A stretch of 64,000 nt of DNA from Hanleya hanleyi (Eukaryota; Mollusca; Polyplacophora; Lepidopleurida; Hanleyidae): assembly GCA_036873755.1 (NCBI GenBank), contig JAVTVY010047966.1, forward strand, positions 62,001-126,000, written 5' to 3'. Each line of letters starts with the position of its first letter. Positions within the stretch are counted from its first letter, which is position 1. The position numbers were made by a program, and so were the translations under genes. Positions 12,646 to 22,529 of this stretch are shown here, one piece after another. Below the pieces are notes generated by a model, which saw only the letters and a program-made list of their open reading frames with translations, was not told where the DNA came from and searched no databases.

Positions 12646-14556
12646 TTTTTTTTCTTTTTTTTTCTTTCAGTTAAGCCCTGGACTAACCACTGGGCATTTA
12701 TTTGCCATATAGCCACGAATTTATAAAACTTGGTTTTGTCCGCGGGCAAAACCGAAGAATGCACGACACCCATTTAAACATAAATGTAATTGACTTCAAT
12801 AAAATATACTTTCGGCTACTGATGATAAATGCATGTTCAGGTCGATACGTTTTGTTACATTTGCGTTTTTATTTGCATGTACTTTCTTCTCTATTCTCCG
12901 CTAGTCTGCATAGAATATATACATTTCGGACAATTATGATATAAAAGTTTTGAAGAGCGTTAGTATTTGATTGCCACAATATTAATGTCAACTATATCGA
13001 TGTCGCTAACATTAATTTTACATTGTATATATGCTAATATATGTTTTGATACTTTCTGTTTCTTTGTATTTGAACGCACCCTAGGTATAAAGATCATTTG
13101 TATCAATTATCGTATAATCATGATGGAAAGCGTTACAATTGTAACTTTAAAATGATAACAGATCTGCTACTCAATTAATAAAATGATAACATATTTGTTA
13201 GTGAATTGTTACAATATTGCAAGTCGATGTCAAATACATGTAGTACAAGATAGGACAAACGTATATAGAACGAACACGAACAATATAATATTCGGCTATT
13301 ATGTTAAGAAAAATTAAGAAATTTCTTTCTCAAACTCATTTCGTATTCCCATAACAGCTTGATGTTATGATAATTTCCATATTTGTATTTACTAATGACC
13401 ATTTTTGCTATCAGTATAATGTGATTAACCTCGTCAACCTGTAGAGTGCTAAGTGCATCATAATCAAGTTCTCTTATACCAAATACAATTATAGTTGGAT
13501 TGAGCTTAATTCTAATTTGGATACGTGCCGATATAGTATTTTCCATCTCTAACCAGAGGTCCTTGACTTGTTTACAATGTACAAAGAAATGTTCAATAAA
13601 ATCTACTTCATTACATACAGAACATTTGTTAGTCTCGTGTTTTCCCATTTTGTGTAATAAAATACCAGTCGGATGTATATTGTGCAATATTTTCCACTGC
13701 AATACCCATAACCTCACTTCCTTACAACATTTGAAAAGGAAGTTTAAGGAGTACTTCATCGATATCAATATCATATTTTCTCTTCCAAAACTGACAACCA
13801 CATGGTACAACAGATTTTGTTTTACATATTGTTATTGCTCTTCGGATCTGTTTGGCACTCCAACCCGTAGCATCCTCATCGAAAAAGTAAATACCTTTTC
13901 TTTCAGGCAAAGCAGAGAACATATAATTGTTCTTCCAAACCTTAGGTATAGCGACTTTCAAAGCGTTGTATTCGAAAATTCTCATAGGAGATGGTCGCAC
14001 TTTACTAACGATCTGATCAAAACTGCACATTTTTTTGTTGTCAAAAACATCTTTCATTCTAGTTGTACCTTGTTTAACCCAGTCCTTGAAGTATAACGGT
14101 TTGTTATCATATAATATAAATTTATTATTAAATAGCAACTGGTCTGAAATTTGTTCTGTGCTTATTTCCTTCGCGTCCTGATTATTACACCCCGAACTAT
14201 CTAACCATATACCTAGAGCATGTTTCCAAAAGGACGATTTGATCAATTCAAATCCAACAAAATGTTTACACTTAACCGAACTACTAAATACAGAACAACC
14301 TTTTCCAAATTTATTGAAAAAGTACAATGGAATGTTTTTCCAAAGATCGTACCCTGGACTGCAAATCTTAGTAACCCATTGCAAAATAAAAGATTTTTGC
14401 ATGTCCATCATATCTATCATTTTCAATCCTCCCTGGTGATAGTCACCAGTCAGGACACTTCTTTTCACCTTTTCAAAATCTTTTTATCGTTAAACTTCTT
14501 CTTCCATATGAATCTATAAAAAATTTGATTGAGTTCTTTCAATACCCTATCTGGAA
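12646..14556 (-). mobile_element. 5'-truncated non-LTR retrotransposon (LINE)
   Basis: The insertion is bounded by a perfect 13-bp target-site duplication TCAATCACCTCCC (12,633-12,645 and 14,557-14,569). A T-rich run directly after the left copy is the poly(A) tail of a minus-strand insertion. About 650 bp of 3' untranslated sequence precede the ORF remnant. The element is truncated at its 5' end inside the reverse transcriptase ORF. The insertion into a SINE dates the LINE as the younger of the two. Confidence 0.82.
13304..14468 (-). pseudogene. LINE reverse transcriptase C-terminal region with zf-RVT domain, frameshifted
   Basis: Two minus-strand reading frames together represent the C-terminal part of a LINE ORF2. 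The upstream part (14,468 to about 13,735) has the GGLKMIDM phrase and a tryptophan pattern typical of the region after the RT palm. The downstream part (about 13,735 to 13,304) carries the zinc-binding end, CSVCNEVDFIEHFFVHC, with C-x2-C and H-x4-C spacing as in zf-RVT domains of L1/Tx1-like elements. The frames change in an indel near 13,735. The palm and endonuclease are absent because of the 5' truncation. It cannot be active. Confidence 0.72.
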
Positions 14557-14599
14557 TCAATCACCTCCCAAATGACCAAAAAATCTCTTCCCTTGTGCC

Positions 14600-15200
14600 A
14601 GTGTTTGACAAACTAATTCCATCATCTGCCTTCAGCCACTTCTTCCCACATATCGAACTACTCTTGAATAAACAGAACATTTAAGGGGTATAGTTATCAT
14701 ATCAGACGTATACTGAATTCTATTGACAATTGAATATTGCAATCAAGATATCATTGTGGAGGTATTTGAATCGCTATGGTCTATATGGTTCAGAAACGTT
14801 TAATATTATGGGCAGGTGTCATTTTAGTAGGTCTGTAGTTAGCCGTATTTTCTACAAAGCCATACTAATGCATTCTCCCAACGTCAGAGTTTCTAATCTC
14901 TAAACCGTGGGGTTTGTATGACAATAGGGGATATACAATCTGATGCCATGAGAATGCGAGAGGGGTAGAAGCAGAAATCGGATCAGAACGTTGTGCAACG
15001 TGCGTATCGTCTTACTTCTCATGCAGTTGGGTGCGAACGATCCCCTTCAGCGCCCAACCGTATGTTATTTTTTTATCTCGGACATCACAGTACAGGCTAA
15101 TGGGCTAATATATGCAAAGATTTCCTACATATCCTGTTGGAATCTATATCTATATGCAATAACTTAAATTTGTGAGTAGTATATGGAACACGGGAAGAGT
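14600..15200. other. No recognisable gene
   Basis: AT-rich intergenic sequence between the SINE/LINE cluster and the first Polinton. I see no convincing ORF, RNA gene or repeat here. Confidence 0.5.
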
Positions 15201-15203
15201 CGC

Positions 15204-15258
15204 ATTGACCTTTGACCTCAGAAAATTGCATATCACGTGACAGAGGTCAAAGGTCAAT
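15204..15258. repeat. 16-bp inverted repeat made of DR1-type nuclear receptor half-sites
   Basis: ATTGACCTTTGACCTC (15,204-15,219) is mirrored exactly by GAGGTCAAAGGTCAAT (15,243-15,258) with a 23-bp spacer. Each arm is a direct repeat of AGGTCA separated by one base, which matches the DR1 site known for RXR/HNF4-type receptors. Regulatory function is inference; it may simply be an element end. Confidence 0.55.
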
Positions 15259-15489
15259 GAGTGCACTTGACCTGTATCCTTTTATCTTGACCTTGGATCA
15301 TGTTTAGACATGTTAGGGTTTTTCCCATCACGTGCGGTATGACGTCACTCCCGGTCTGTGTGAATGGGACGTGACCTGATAGGACATGTACTGACCTGTC
15401 TGTGGGGGTTTTCCCTACAGTATCGTTCACTTTCGTGTGTTTTCGGTGAAGTGTGATGGGTACGTCCGTTTTTTTTCGGTGAGAGGGGA

Positions 15490-15723
15490 ACATGATAGGC
15501 CATGTACTGTCTGTGGGGGTTTTCCCCGCCAGAATTTCGCTGTCGTCTGCTTGTCACGTGCCGAACACCTGGCTCCCCTGAATTGCAACATTGTTGCACA
15601 AGGATTGCCCTATATCCGGGTCCTATACCATTGATGGGATGCGTGTACTGTATTAGGGGAATCACGGGGAGATCAGGTGATAGTTCAAGGTCATATTGAA
15701 TGATAGGAATGCGTGTACTGACT
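15490..15723 (+). repeat. Extra truncated copy of the TIR outer segment
   Basis: The segments at 15,490-15,598 and 15,628-15,723 repeat, in the same orientation, parts of the left TIR (15,855-15,970 and 16,140-16,240), with the middle missing. The left side therefore has a partial tandem duplication of its own end. Confidence 0.65.
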
Positions 15724-15724
15724 C

Positions 15725-16695
15725 CGAAGAGCCACGGAGGTTACCGAAGATGTCACGGAGGTCACCGAAGAGACACGGAGGTGGCCGAAGATGTCACGGA
15801 GTTTACCCAAGAGTCACGGAGGTGCCCGAAGAGTCACGGACGTTATCGTGGGAACATGATAGGCCATGTACTGTCTGTGGGGTTTTTCCTGCCAGAATTT
15901 CGCTGTCGTCAGGTTGGGCTGGGGTTGTCACGAGCCGAACACCCGGCTCCCCGAATTGCAACAATGTTGCACGTTCGCTACAATGTTGCGGTGAACACCT
16001 GGTCTGGTGTCTGCGTGAGTGAGCTCAAGTGCCGAACAACTGGCTCCCCGAGATCAAGGCATGTCCAGACTTGTTCTGGGTTGTGCAGTTCTGCCATGCA
16101 GAGGACGGATACTAGGAATGCATATTAAATCTATGTTACCATTGATGGGATGCATGTACTGACTTGTATTTGGGGAATCACGGGGAGATCAGATGATCGG
16201 TCAAGGTCATATTGAATGATAGGAATGCGTGTACTGACAACCCCTATCAACTCTATCCCAAAGGGCTAATATCGGTCCCTGGCTTATCGGATTCTGCCTG
16301 GAATGGGTGTATGTAAAATTAGGATTTGTCCCGGAAATATAAAAAAGCGGAACACGGACTTTACCGCTAAACTAGGGAAACACTCCTATTAACCCTATCC
16401 CAAAGGGCTAATATCGATCCCTGGCTTATCGGGGCCTGGGTGCATGGGTGGGTGCATGTAAAGTTTCTCCCAGAAAAAATATAAAAAACGGAACACGGAC
16501 TTGACCCCTAAACCCAGGAAGCTGGATTTTTCCATCCGGGTTTTTCCCCGGGCCGGCCCCGCGCCGCCCCGCCCCGGCCGCAGCGCGGGATTGCTCCGCC
16601 CACAGCGCGCGCGCGGGTTACTCCGCCCACAGCGCGCGCGCGGGTTCTCCGGCCGCACGCCTGCGCGGCATCACAGGAAGTGTGCGGGTGAATTT
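15725..16695 (+). repeat. Left terminal inverted repeat of the short Polinton
   Basis: Matches the reverse complement of 19,544-20,560. Parts from outside in: short GTCACGGAGGT/CCGAAGAG subrepeats (15,725-15,840); an internal 500-bp stretch; about 120-bp subrepeats (CCCTATCCCAAAGGGCTAAT followed by the AACACGGACTT phrase), two copies here against three in the right arm; and a very GC-rich inner end (16,535-16,665) with CTCCGCCCACAGCGCGCG present twice. The inner boundary is at GTGCGGGTGAATTT (16,682-16,695). The ORF within it is mirrored in the other arm but has no recognisable product. Confidence 0.8.
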
Positions 16696-16705
16696 CGGAT
16701 TATCC

Positions 16706-17118
16706 TAGGCCACTGATGGGCTACTTTCTCAACGGTGTTCCAAGCCAGTTTCACCGAATCCCCACATGTCTGTTATAGCCTTCATGCATTATGCTCATAT
16801 AGAAAACACACAAGACAGGTTTTTTTTGGTGGTCTTGGTGGTGACATGTGGGGATTCGGTCATGTCTTTCCGCACCTATAACCTCTATAGTTTTTTTCAC
16901 TCCACTTGTTGCTCTTGTAACTTGTAACTCATCGTCAAATGCTGAAATGCCCGCTCTTAACCTAGACCAAAACATGTACTTGGTCTGTGGGCTGATTTCA
17001 GTGGCTCTCCATTTTACTGCAGTGCTCTTGCATTCTTTTCTGGACATTGATGGGTTAGCTTTGGCTCCATCCTAGGCCACTGATTGGCTAATACGGTGTT
17101 CAAGGCCAGTTTGACCGA
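16706..17118. repeat. About 50-bp direct repeat flanking an insertion inside the short Polinton
   Basis: A segment starting CCTAGGCCACTGAT with GGTGTTC and GCCAGTTT-ACCGA occurs at 16,706-16,758 and again at 17,071-17,118. Between them are about 310 bp that begin with an inverted repeat: CCGAATCCCCACATGTC at 16,755 and its mirror GACATGTGGGGATTCGG near 16,842. Only the second copy is next to the protease gene end. This may be a small insertion with duplication of its target region. Confidence 0.5.
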
Positions 17119-17586
17119 ACGGAACGGGGCTTGTACATTGAAATGATCGGCGGGCCAGTCATATACGAGTACATCGCGTTCTTCGGCCTTGGGGTATTCG
17201 TCAAACATCTGTACGATGGTAGATACGGTCCTTCCCCGGCATCGATGGTACAGGTAAAACAAGCAATATTGTCCGCACACGCTACTGGTCAGGCTTTGCA
17301 ACGTTTGACTGTTCCAACACCACGTCTGTGTGCCTTGATCCATGAAGTCTGTTAAATCGGGATGGAGGGGTGGCAGCCCGTACGGGTCAAAGTATTCGCC
17401 CTGCTGTTCTGTCAAGTACACGGCTACCCAATGTTCACCGGGCCGATCCATCGGGTCCGTGTTGAGAACGAATGCAGCAGGATACATACGGTCTAATGGG
17501 AACACATCTCGGACGAACACCCCTTGAAAGACCATACGTGTCCCTGGGTCATTCTCCAGCACGGTGGTTATCTGGTCTGTATCCAT
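17014..17586 (-). CDS. PRO: Adenain-like cysteine protease (Polinton PRO), short element
   Basis: Predicted maturation protease of the C5 (adenovirus protease) family, which in related viruses cleaves capsid precursor proteins. I chose the start at the internal Met (MDTDQ) because the equivalent position is used in the 47.1-kb homologue and lies 1 bp after the preceding stop. Visible catalytic elements are His in GEHWVAVY, the acidic residue in YFDPYG, and the Gln/Cys pair in LQSLTSSVCGQYC, with Q and C eight residues apart rather than the seven seen in the 47-kb copy. The frame is intact, and the protein is longer at the C-terminus (190 versus 158 residues). Confidence 0.8.
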   Translation of the reverse strand: MDTDQITTVLENDPGTRMVFQGVFVRDVFPLDRMYPAAFVLNTDPMDRPGEHWVAVYLTEQQGEYFDPYGLPPLHPDLTDFMDQGTQTWCWNSQTLQSLTSSVCGQYCLFYLYHRCRGRTVSTIVQMFDEYPKAEERDVLVYDWPADHFNVQAPFRSVKLALNTVLANQWPRMEPKLTHQCPEKNARALQ

Positions 17587-17587
17587 G

Positions 17588-18124
17588 TTAGGTGGAAAAG
17601 TCACACAGGACGTTGCGCGCCTTGTCCACTTTAATGATGTTGTCAAACTCGGCGTAGCAGATCACATTGACGGTGGTTCCAAGGGCTCGTGCAAAGTGGA
17701 TTTCCAACCCTAAATTGCCTTGCTTGGCCAGGGCCAGCTGATGGTCGTTCTCTAAGGTGGGGGTGAGATCGAAACAGAACAACGTGTATCCGTTCGCGTA
17801 GTCCTCCCGACTGATTATATTCCCTTCGTCCTGGTTGATTTGACCGGTGGTTGTAAACAGGCTCTGATAGGGTCGAATGAAATCCAGAACCACCAAGGTG
17901 TCGGGTTGCAAATCGGCCAGGTTAGGTAGGCCTTCCACGAACGTGATGTGGGGCATTGCTGCATACGCTGCCTGCCATTCTCCATAACACCACACGACTC
18001 GGGCAATGGGTGGAGTGATCATGCTGTCGGCGTGTTGAAGGAGCTTCCTGACGAAGTGCGTTTTGCCGGAGCCCGTCGGTCCTGCGATGACGCAAGTGAA
18101 GGGATGCTGCCACCGAGGGTCCAT
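17588..18124 (-). CDS. Fusion ORF: N-terminal packaging ATPase joined to C-terminal major capsid protein
   Basis: Residues 1 to about 82 match the FtsK/HerA-type packaging ATPase of the 51.3-kb homologue, including the start MDPRWQHPF, the Walker A loop GPTGSGKTHF and the hydrophobic run before Walker B (LVVLDF, where the homologue has VVVDD). From there on, about 97 residues match the C-terminal end of the major capsid protein (QDEGN, FDLTPTLE, NVICYAEFDN). The join near 17,880 corresponds to a deletion of several genes. The reading frame is open across it. The product lacks the ATPase sensor region and both capsid jelly-roll cores, so neither activity is expected. Confidence 0.85.
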   Translation of the reverse strand: MDPRWQHPFTCVIAGPTGSGKTHFVRKLLQHADSMITPPIARVVWCYGEWQAAYAAMPHITFVEGLPNLADLQPDTLVVLDFIRPYQSLFTTTGQINQDEGNIISREDYANGYTLFCFDLTPTLENDHQLALAKQGNLGLEIHFARALGTTVNVICYAEFDNIIKVDKARNVLCDFST

Positions 18125-18558
18125 GGTTTGAGCTGTATGCGCTGTCGTGGTAACCCGCTCTTGTAAATTTGGTACGAGTGAACTGGAGTGGTCGTGGGTA
18201 CAACGTCGGTCGTCGTTGTCTGTTCACTGTGAGTGATGAAATCCGGTGGGTTTTGAGACGTAGTGGGTGAACTTGGTGTAGATGTTGACTGTATACTTGG
18301 TGTGAAGCTCGATGTGGCTTGTACACGTGGTGTGGTGGTGATGATTGGGCTTGTTTCGATCACACGGTTGACTGGTGTAGAGAAGGTCTGTAGACTGGTT
18401 TGACTGGTGGCTGGAGTTCTAAGTTGGTTAAGTAGAGTGCAGAGATAGGCTACGTCGTACAACACACTCAGCAGGATTAGCACTACGGCCACAAAGCCCA
18501 CTTGCGCTTTGCGCGTTTTGGGAGACGCTGTGTTCAGAGGCAGCTGCTGTTGGTCCAT
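18019..18558 (-). CDS. Polinton putative single-pass membrane protein, altered 3' end
   Basis: The start at the internal Met (MDQQQLPLN) gives a short basic N-terminus, one hydrophobic segment (VGFVAVVLILLSVLYDVAYL) and a long Thr/Ser/Pro-rich tail, as in the 51.9-kb homologue. That protein ends 4 bp before the ATPase start; here the homology ends at SGLPRQR and the frame runs on into the ATPase region out of frame, so the original stop is lost. Function unknown; the layout suggests a type III or tail-exposed membrane or virion protein. Placed between integrase and ATPase, the same order as in the larger element. Confidence 0.6.
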   Translation of the reverse strand: MDQQQLPLNTASPKTRKAQVGFVAVVLILLSVLYDVAYLCTLLNQLRTPATSQTSLQTFSTPVNRVIETSPIITTTPRVQATSSFTPSIQSTSTPSSPTTSQNPPDFITHSEQTTTTDVVPTTTPVHSYQIYKSGLPRQRIQLKPWTLGGSIPSLASSQDRRAPAKRTSSGSSFNTPTA

Positions 18559-18614
18559 AGCGCCGTGTTCATGGTCAAACGTGGAATGAAGGATGATGGT
18601 AGTGGTGTCTGGCT

Positions 18615-19543
18615 TTATAGTCGTTTCACCTGGTTGGCCGCGACCCAGGAATTGAAGGAACTGGGCCAGCCTTGCCATTTGACGAAATGAAACAGTTTGC
18701 TACGGCGGCGTTCCGTTTTCAAAATCTGCTCCACCGTGTAGTAGTCTTGCTTTGTTTTTACGACAGGCTGTAATTCCGTGTCGTAAAACGTCCCTAGCAA
18801 CGGTTCCCCTTGAAGATCTTCCAGTTCATAGACTCGCTGCTGTCGGGGTAGGCGCCGTTTAATCAGGAAGTGCTCATCGCTGCATTTGGGCAAATGACCT
18901 TTGACTTTACTGATCCGTACAGGGTCCCCGACCTTGAACACCTCCTTCGGCGTTCGCTGCGATTGCCTGGGGTACAAGACACGCCGGATTTGGGCTTCAT
19001 TGCGTTGGGTGACAGTAATGGGGGCTCTCTCTATACTCCGGTGATAGGCTCGATTGTATCCACTCACAAGTTTTGGGAGAACATCGATGTACCGCCTTGT
19101 ATTCTTACAGGTGAAATATTTATACATGCGGCCTTTGAATGTCCTGTTGAACCTTTCCACAACGGAAGCCTTGGTCTCGTTGTACGTATGGAAGAAAAAC
19201 ACCTTCTGGGCTTTCAGAAACTTTTGGAACGGTCTGTTGAGGAATTCCGTGCCTTCGTCGGTTTGCAAATACAAGGGTTTGCGCCCGGTCTTGAAGATGT
19301 CCTTGAACGCCGCTATGAGAGTCGCACCCGTTTTTGTCCGGATGGGTACCACCCACGCATACTTCGACAGGATATCGATGCACGTCAAGATATACCGATT
19401 CCCATCGTTGTGTTTGGCAAAGGCGCGCATATCGACCAAATCCGCTTGCCACTGGGCATTTATACCACCCACGATGACCCAGTTTCGTAGAAAATGGCGA
19501 CGGACAGATCGATGTAAGGTATAGGTGTCTTGTTTTTTTAACC
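18615..19543 (-). CDS. INT: Polinton retrovirus-like integrase with chromodomain, N-terminally truncated
   Basis: DDE-type integrase (rve fold) expected to insert the element into chromosomes. Catalytic residues are visible in QADLVDM, LQTDEGTEF and VVERFNRT. Next comes a basic SH3-like part (VGDPVRISKVKGH) and a C-terminal chromodomain (YYTVEQILKTE, FHFVKWQGWP, SFNSWV) likely to guide insertion to modified chromatin. The frame is open upstream of the first Met through QDTYTLHRSVRRHF to about 19,543, where the right TIR begins and the zinc-binding N-terminus is lost. No internal stop occurs, unlike the two copies at 52.5 and 59.3 kb. Confidence 0.85.
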
Positions 19544-20560
19544 AAATTCACCCGCACACTTCTGGTGATACCGCGCAGGCGTGCGGCCGGAGAACCCGCG
19601 CGCGCGCTGCGGGCGTAGTAACCCGCGCGCGCTGCGGCCGGGGCGGGGCGGGCCGGGCCGGGCCGGGCCGGGGAAAACCCGGATGGAAAATCCAGTTTCC
19701 CCCTAGTTTAGGGGTCAAGTCCGTGTTCCTTTTTTCTATAGTTTTTCTGGAGAAACTTTTACATGTACCCACCCATGCACCCAGGCCCCGATAAACCCGG
19801 GGACCGATATGACCCCTTTTGGATAGGGTTGATAGGTGTTTTCCCCTAGTTTAGGGATAAAGTCCGTGTTCCGCTTTTTATATTTTCGAGACAAATCCTA
19901 ATTTTACATACACCCACTCCCCCACTCTCTCAGCAGGCCCCGATAAGCCAGGGACCGATATTAGCCATTTGGGATAGGGTTGATAGGAGTTTTTCCCCTA
20001 GTTTAGCGGTAAAGTCCGTGTTCCGCTTTTGATATTTCCGGGACAAATCCTAATTTTACATACCCCCACTCCAGGCAGAACCCGATAAGCCAGGGACCGA
20101 TATTAGCCCTTTGGGATAGAGTTGATAGGGGTTGTCAGTACACGCATTCCTATCATTCAATATGACCTTGACCTATCACCTGATCTCCTCGTGATTCCCC
20201 AAATACAAGTCAGTACATGCATCCCATCAATGGTAATATAGATTTAATATGCATTCCTAGTATCCGTCCTCTGCATGGCAGAACTGCACAACCCAGAACA
20301 AGTCTGAACATGGCTTGATCTCGGGGAGCCAGGTGTTCGGCACGTGAGCTCACTCACGCAGACGCCAGACCAGGTGTTCACCGCAACATTGTAGCGAACG
20401 TGCAACATTGTTGCAATTCGGGGAGCCAGGTGTTCGGCACGTGACAACCCCAGCCCAAGCAGACGACAGCGAAATTGTGGCGAAAAAACCCCCACAGACA
20501 GTACATGGCCTATCATGTTCCCACGATAACGTCCGTGACTCTTCGGTAAACTCCGTGACA
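19544..20560 (-). repeat. Right terminal inverted repeat of the short Polinton
   Basis: Inverted copy of 15,725-16,695. Contains three copies of the about 120-bp subrepeat (19,700-20,130), the GC-rich inner end (19,575-19,680, runs of GGGCC and CGCGCG) and the shared outer block to about 20,560, where similarity to the left arm stops at CTCCGTGACACC. The direct integrase-TIR junction is at about 19,544. Confidence 0.8.
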
Positions 20561-20599
20561 CCAGCGAGTCACTTGATCGATGAGATTTTCCAATCACTG

Positions 20600-21380
20600 G
20601 GAGTTTGGGGGACGTATCAAATTATCCAAATGGCGTTGATATACGGTTCGACTTGGCCTGCTTCCAACCAACTTTATTCGATAATGTATACGGGTAAGTT
20701 TTACACAATTGGCGACCTACTAGCCTTATGCACCTCTGACTGTTATCTTTTGTTTCACGACAGTATCATATCTTTATCACATGTTCATATCTACATTCCC
20801 GAAATAGGACTTCGAAACTTTGCCCGAGTGCCCGACATTCACATCTTGATAAACAAGTCGACTTCTCCGTCTACACTGACAGGTCAGACCACCAAAACAA
20901 TCCGAGGCGTCAGTTCATTCGCAAACCGAGCCAATCAGATCATAACCAACGACTGTGTGGGGGACGTATTCTCTCGGTTGTTAACTCATTCTTGAGATAG
21001 GTGGTCAGATATATAGGACAGCCAATCAATAACCCACAAATACGGCGAATTCAAATGGATTCGAGGTCATTTTATGTCACATGTCTATTTATATATATTT
21101 TTTTAAAATAATGCCGATGGGCTGATATGTCAAGGCAAATTCGAAGTGTGAACGGAGAAGTGAAGATGGATATTCAGTATAGGTTTATAGCCTTTGACTA
21201 TGACGAAATTCGTGATGGTGCATGACAATTAGCATCGAAATTCAGCAAGGCATCAGAAGAAACACAATACACTGGACGAGCGCAAAGACCCTGTTGACAT
21301 TATTAAAGTCTGTTCGTTTTAATTATAATTGACCGACTTTAATGTCCAAACTCCCGTTAATGTCCTTATCACGCAAGTGT
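20600..21380. other. No recognisable gene
   Basis: Intergenic sequence right of the short Polinton. A plus-strand open frame reaches 20,995, but its first part lies in the TIR and the rest has no family features that I recognise. No RNA gene or clear repeat seen. Confidence 0.5.
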
Positions 21381-21486
21381 GAATGTTATTGTCCAAACAT
21401 TGGACATTAGCATTTCATATGTATCACCTCGGCTGCTATTGTCCTAATAACAAATCCGTGTATATTCCAAATTTGTATTGCCCCAG

Positions 21487-22025
21487 GCCAGGTGCAATAA
21501 AAAAGGTCAGAAGTACAAAAAAAAAACAAAAAAACTTCCACTACAAGAAATTGTTCAATTGGCATGAAGTACAATATTATATTGTACACTCAGAAAATTT
21601 CAAGGCACTGAGTTTCATCATTTTCGAGTAACAGGGCTGTGAAGCAGTGCATTTGTGCAAAATAGTTGATTCTGGGGTGAAAACAATTCCTATTGTTCTC
21701 TGTAAACACATGAAGATAAACGATAACCAGAACCAGATTTGGTCTATGACTACATATTGGAATAGAGAGTATGCTGTATCAAGCTGGTTCTGGTTATCGT
21801 TTATCTTCATATGTTTATAGAAAGAAATATGAGATGTTTTTGCCTCAAAATTGGCGATTTTGCACGAATGCACTACTTCACGGTCCTGTTATTCGAGAAT
21901 GATCAGACTCAGAGCTTTGAAACTTTTCCCAGCATATAATATGATATTGTACTTCATGCCAACTGAAAAGTTTCTTGTATATGCAATAATTTATTTTTGG
22001 CACTTCTACCGCACCTGTTCTGGGG
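21487..22025. repeat. Foldback (hairpin) element
   Basis: A left arm from about 21,487 (CAGGTGCAATAAAAAAGGTCAGAAGT...) to 21,750 is mirrored, with interruptions, by a right arm to about 22,025 (GCACTTCTACCGCACCTG). The centre (about 21,709-21,811) holds a strong stem, ATGAAGATAAACGATAACCA against TGGTTATCGTTTATCTTCAT. It shares landmarks with 10.85-11.48 kb. Non-coding. Confidence 0.65.
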
Positions 22026-22069
22026 TCATTTATCCATTTAAACATACATGGTCCTATATTTAAAGCACT

Positions 22070-22232
22070 TTACACTTATGTCTAAAAGTTTTCGACATAT
22101 GTAGAAAAACAGTTTTTTACACATATGTGTAAAACTTTTACACATATGTATAAAACTTTTCAGCATAAATGAAATAGTTGATTTATTTCACATATGTGCA
22201 AAACTTTTCCACATATGTCTCAAAGTTGCGAC
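22070..22232. repeat. CATATG / AAAACTTTT minisatellite, block 1
   Basis: Units of about 20-24 bp alternate two self-complementary words, ACATATGT and AAAACTTTT. Being palindromic, the array reads the same on both strands. The same units make up the larger block at 22,969-23,280. Confidence 0.7.
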
Positions 22233-22529
22233 TTCTGTCGTAGGCATCGACTGCTTCCTGGTATCGTTTTGGCGCCTTTTCCACCTGCAAACACAGGAAC
22301 AACCTGTCCACAGTGATAACATGGTATTCAGTAAGGTTGACCTTGAAATGGGTATAATAGTGTGTCTGTTTATCTGTGACCTAGCTGATTACTCCTACAC
22401 TGCCGTATTTCGATCCTGTATTCGAGATCAATGCGTTTGTTGATTTAGGATTTGTTCCTTCCCCTCCCCGCTCTCCTCTTTCATTTCAAGTTTGCACGAA
22501 CCTACCGTACTCTATATCACTTATAGCTA

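Larger units (their letters stand above)
15360..20560. mobile_element. Short, deletion-derived Maverick/Polinton element with long terminal inverted repeats
   Basis: Arms of roughly 1 kb (about 15,725-16,695 and 19,544-20,560) are inverted copies of each other. They flank 2.8 kb of minus-strand Polinton genes: protease, an ATPase/capsid fusion ORF, a membrane protein and an integrase. Compared with the Polinton at 42-57 kb, the polymerase, the small basic protein, the conserved accessory protein, the penton-like and pX-like genes and most of the capsid gene are deleted. The integrase N-terminus is cut at the right TIR junction. An additional truncated TIR-like copy (15,490-15,723) precedes the left arm. 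This is a non-autonomous element; exact ends and target-site duplication were not resolved. Confidence 0.8.

Noticed and set aside
13500..14096. 198-residue plus-strand ORF
   Set aside because: Shadow of the minus-strand LINE reverse transcriptase, which has recognisable zf-RVT cysteines.
15700..16128. Open frame in the left TIR mirrored by 20,244-20,597 in the right TIR
   Set aside because: The two frames match because the TIRs match. The products contain no recognisable domain, and the frame covers tandem subrepeats; coding is not supported.
18870..19490. 206-residue plus-strand ORF
   Set aside because: Antisense shadow of the integrase, whose catalytic motifs fix the minus frame.
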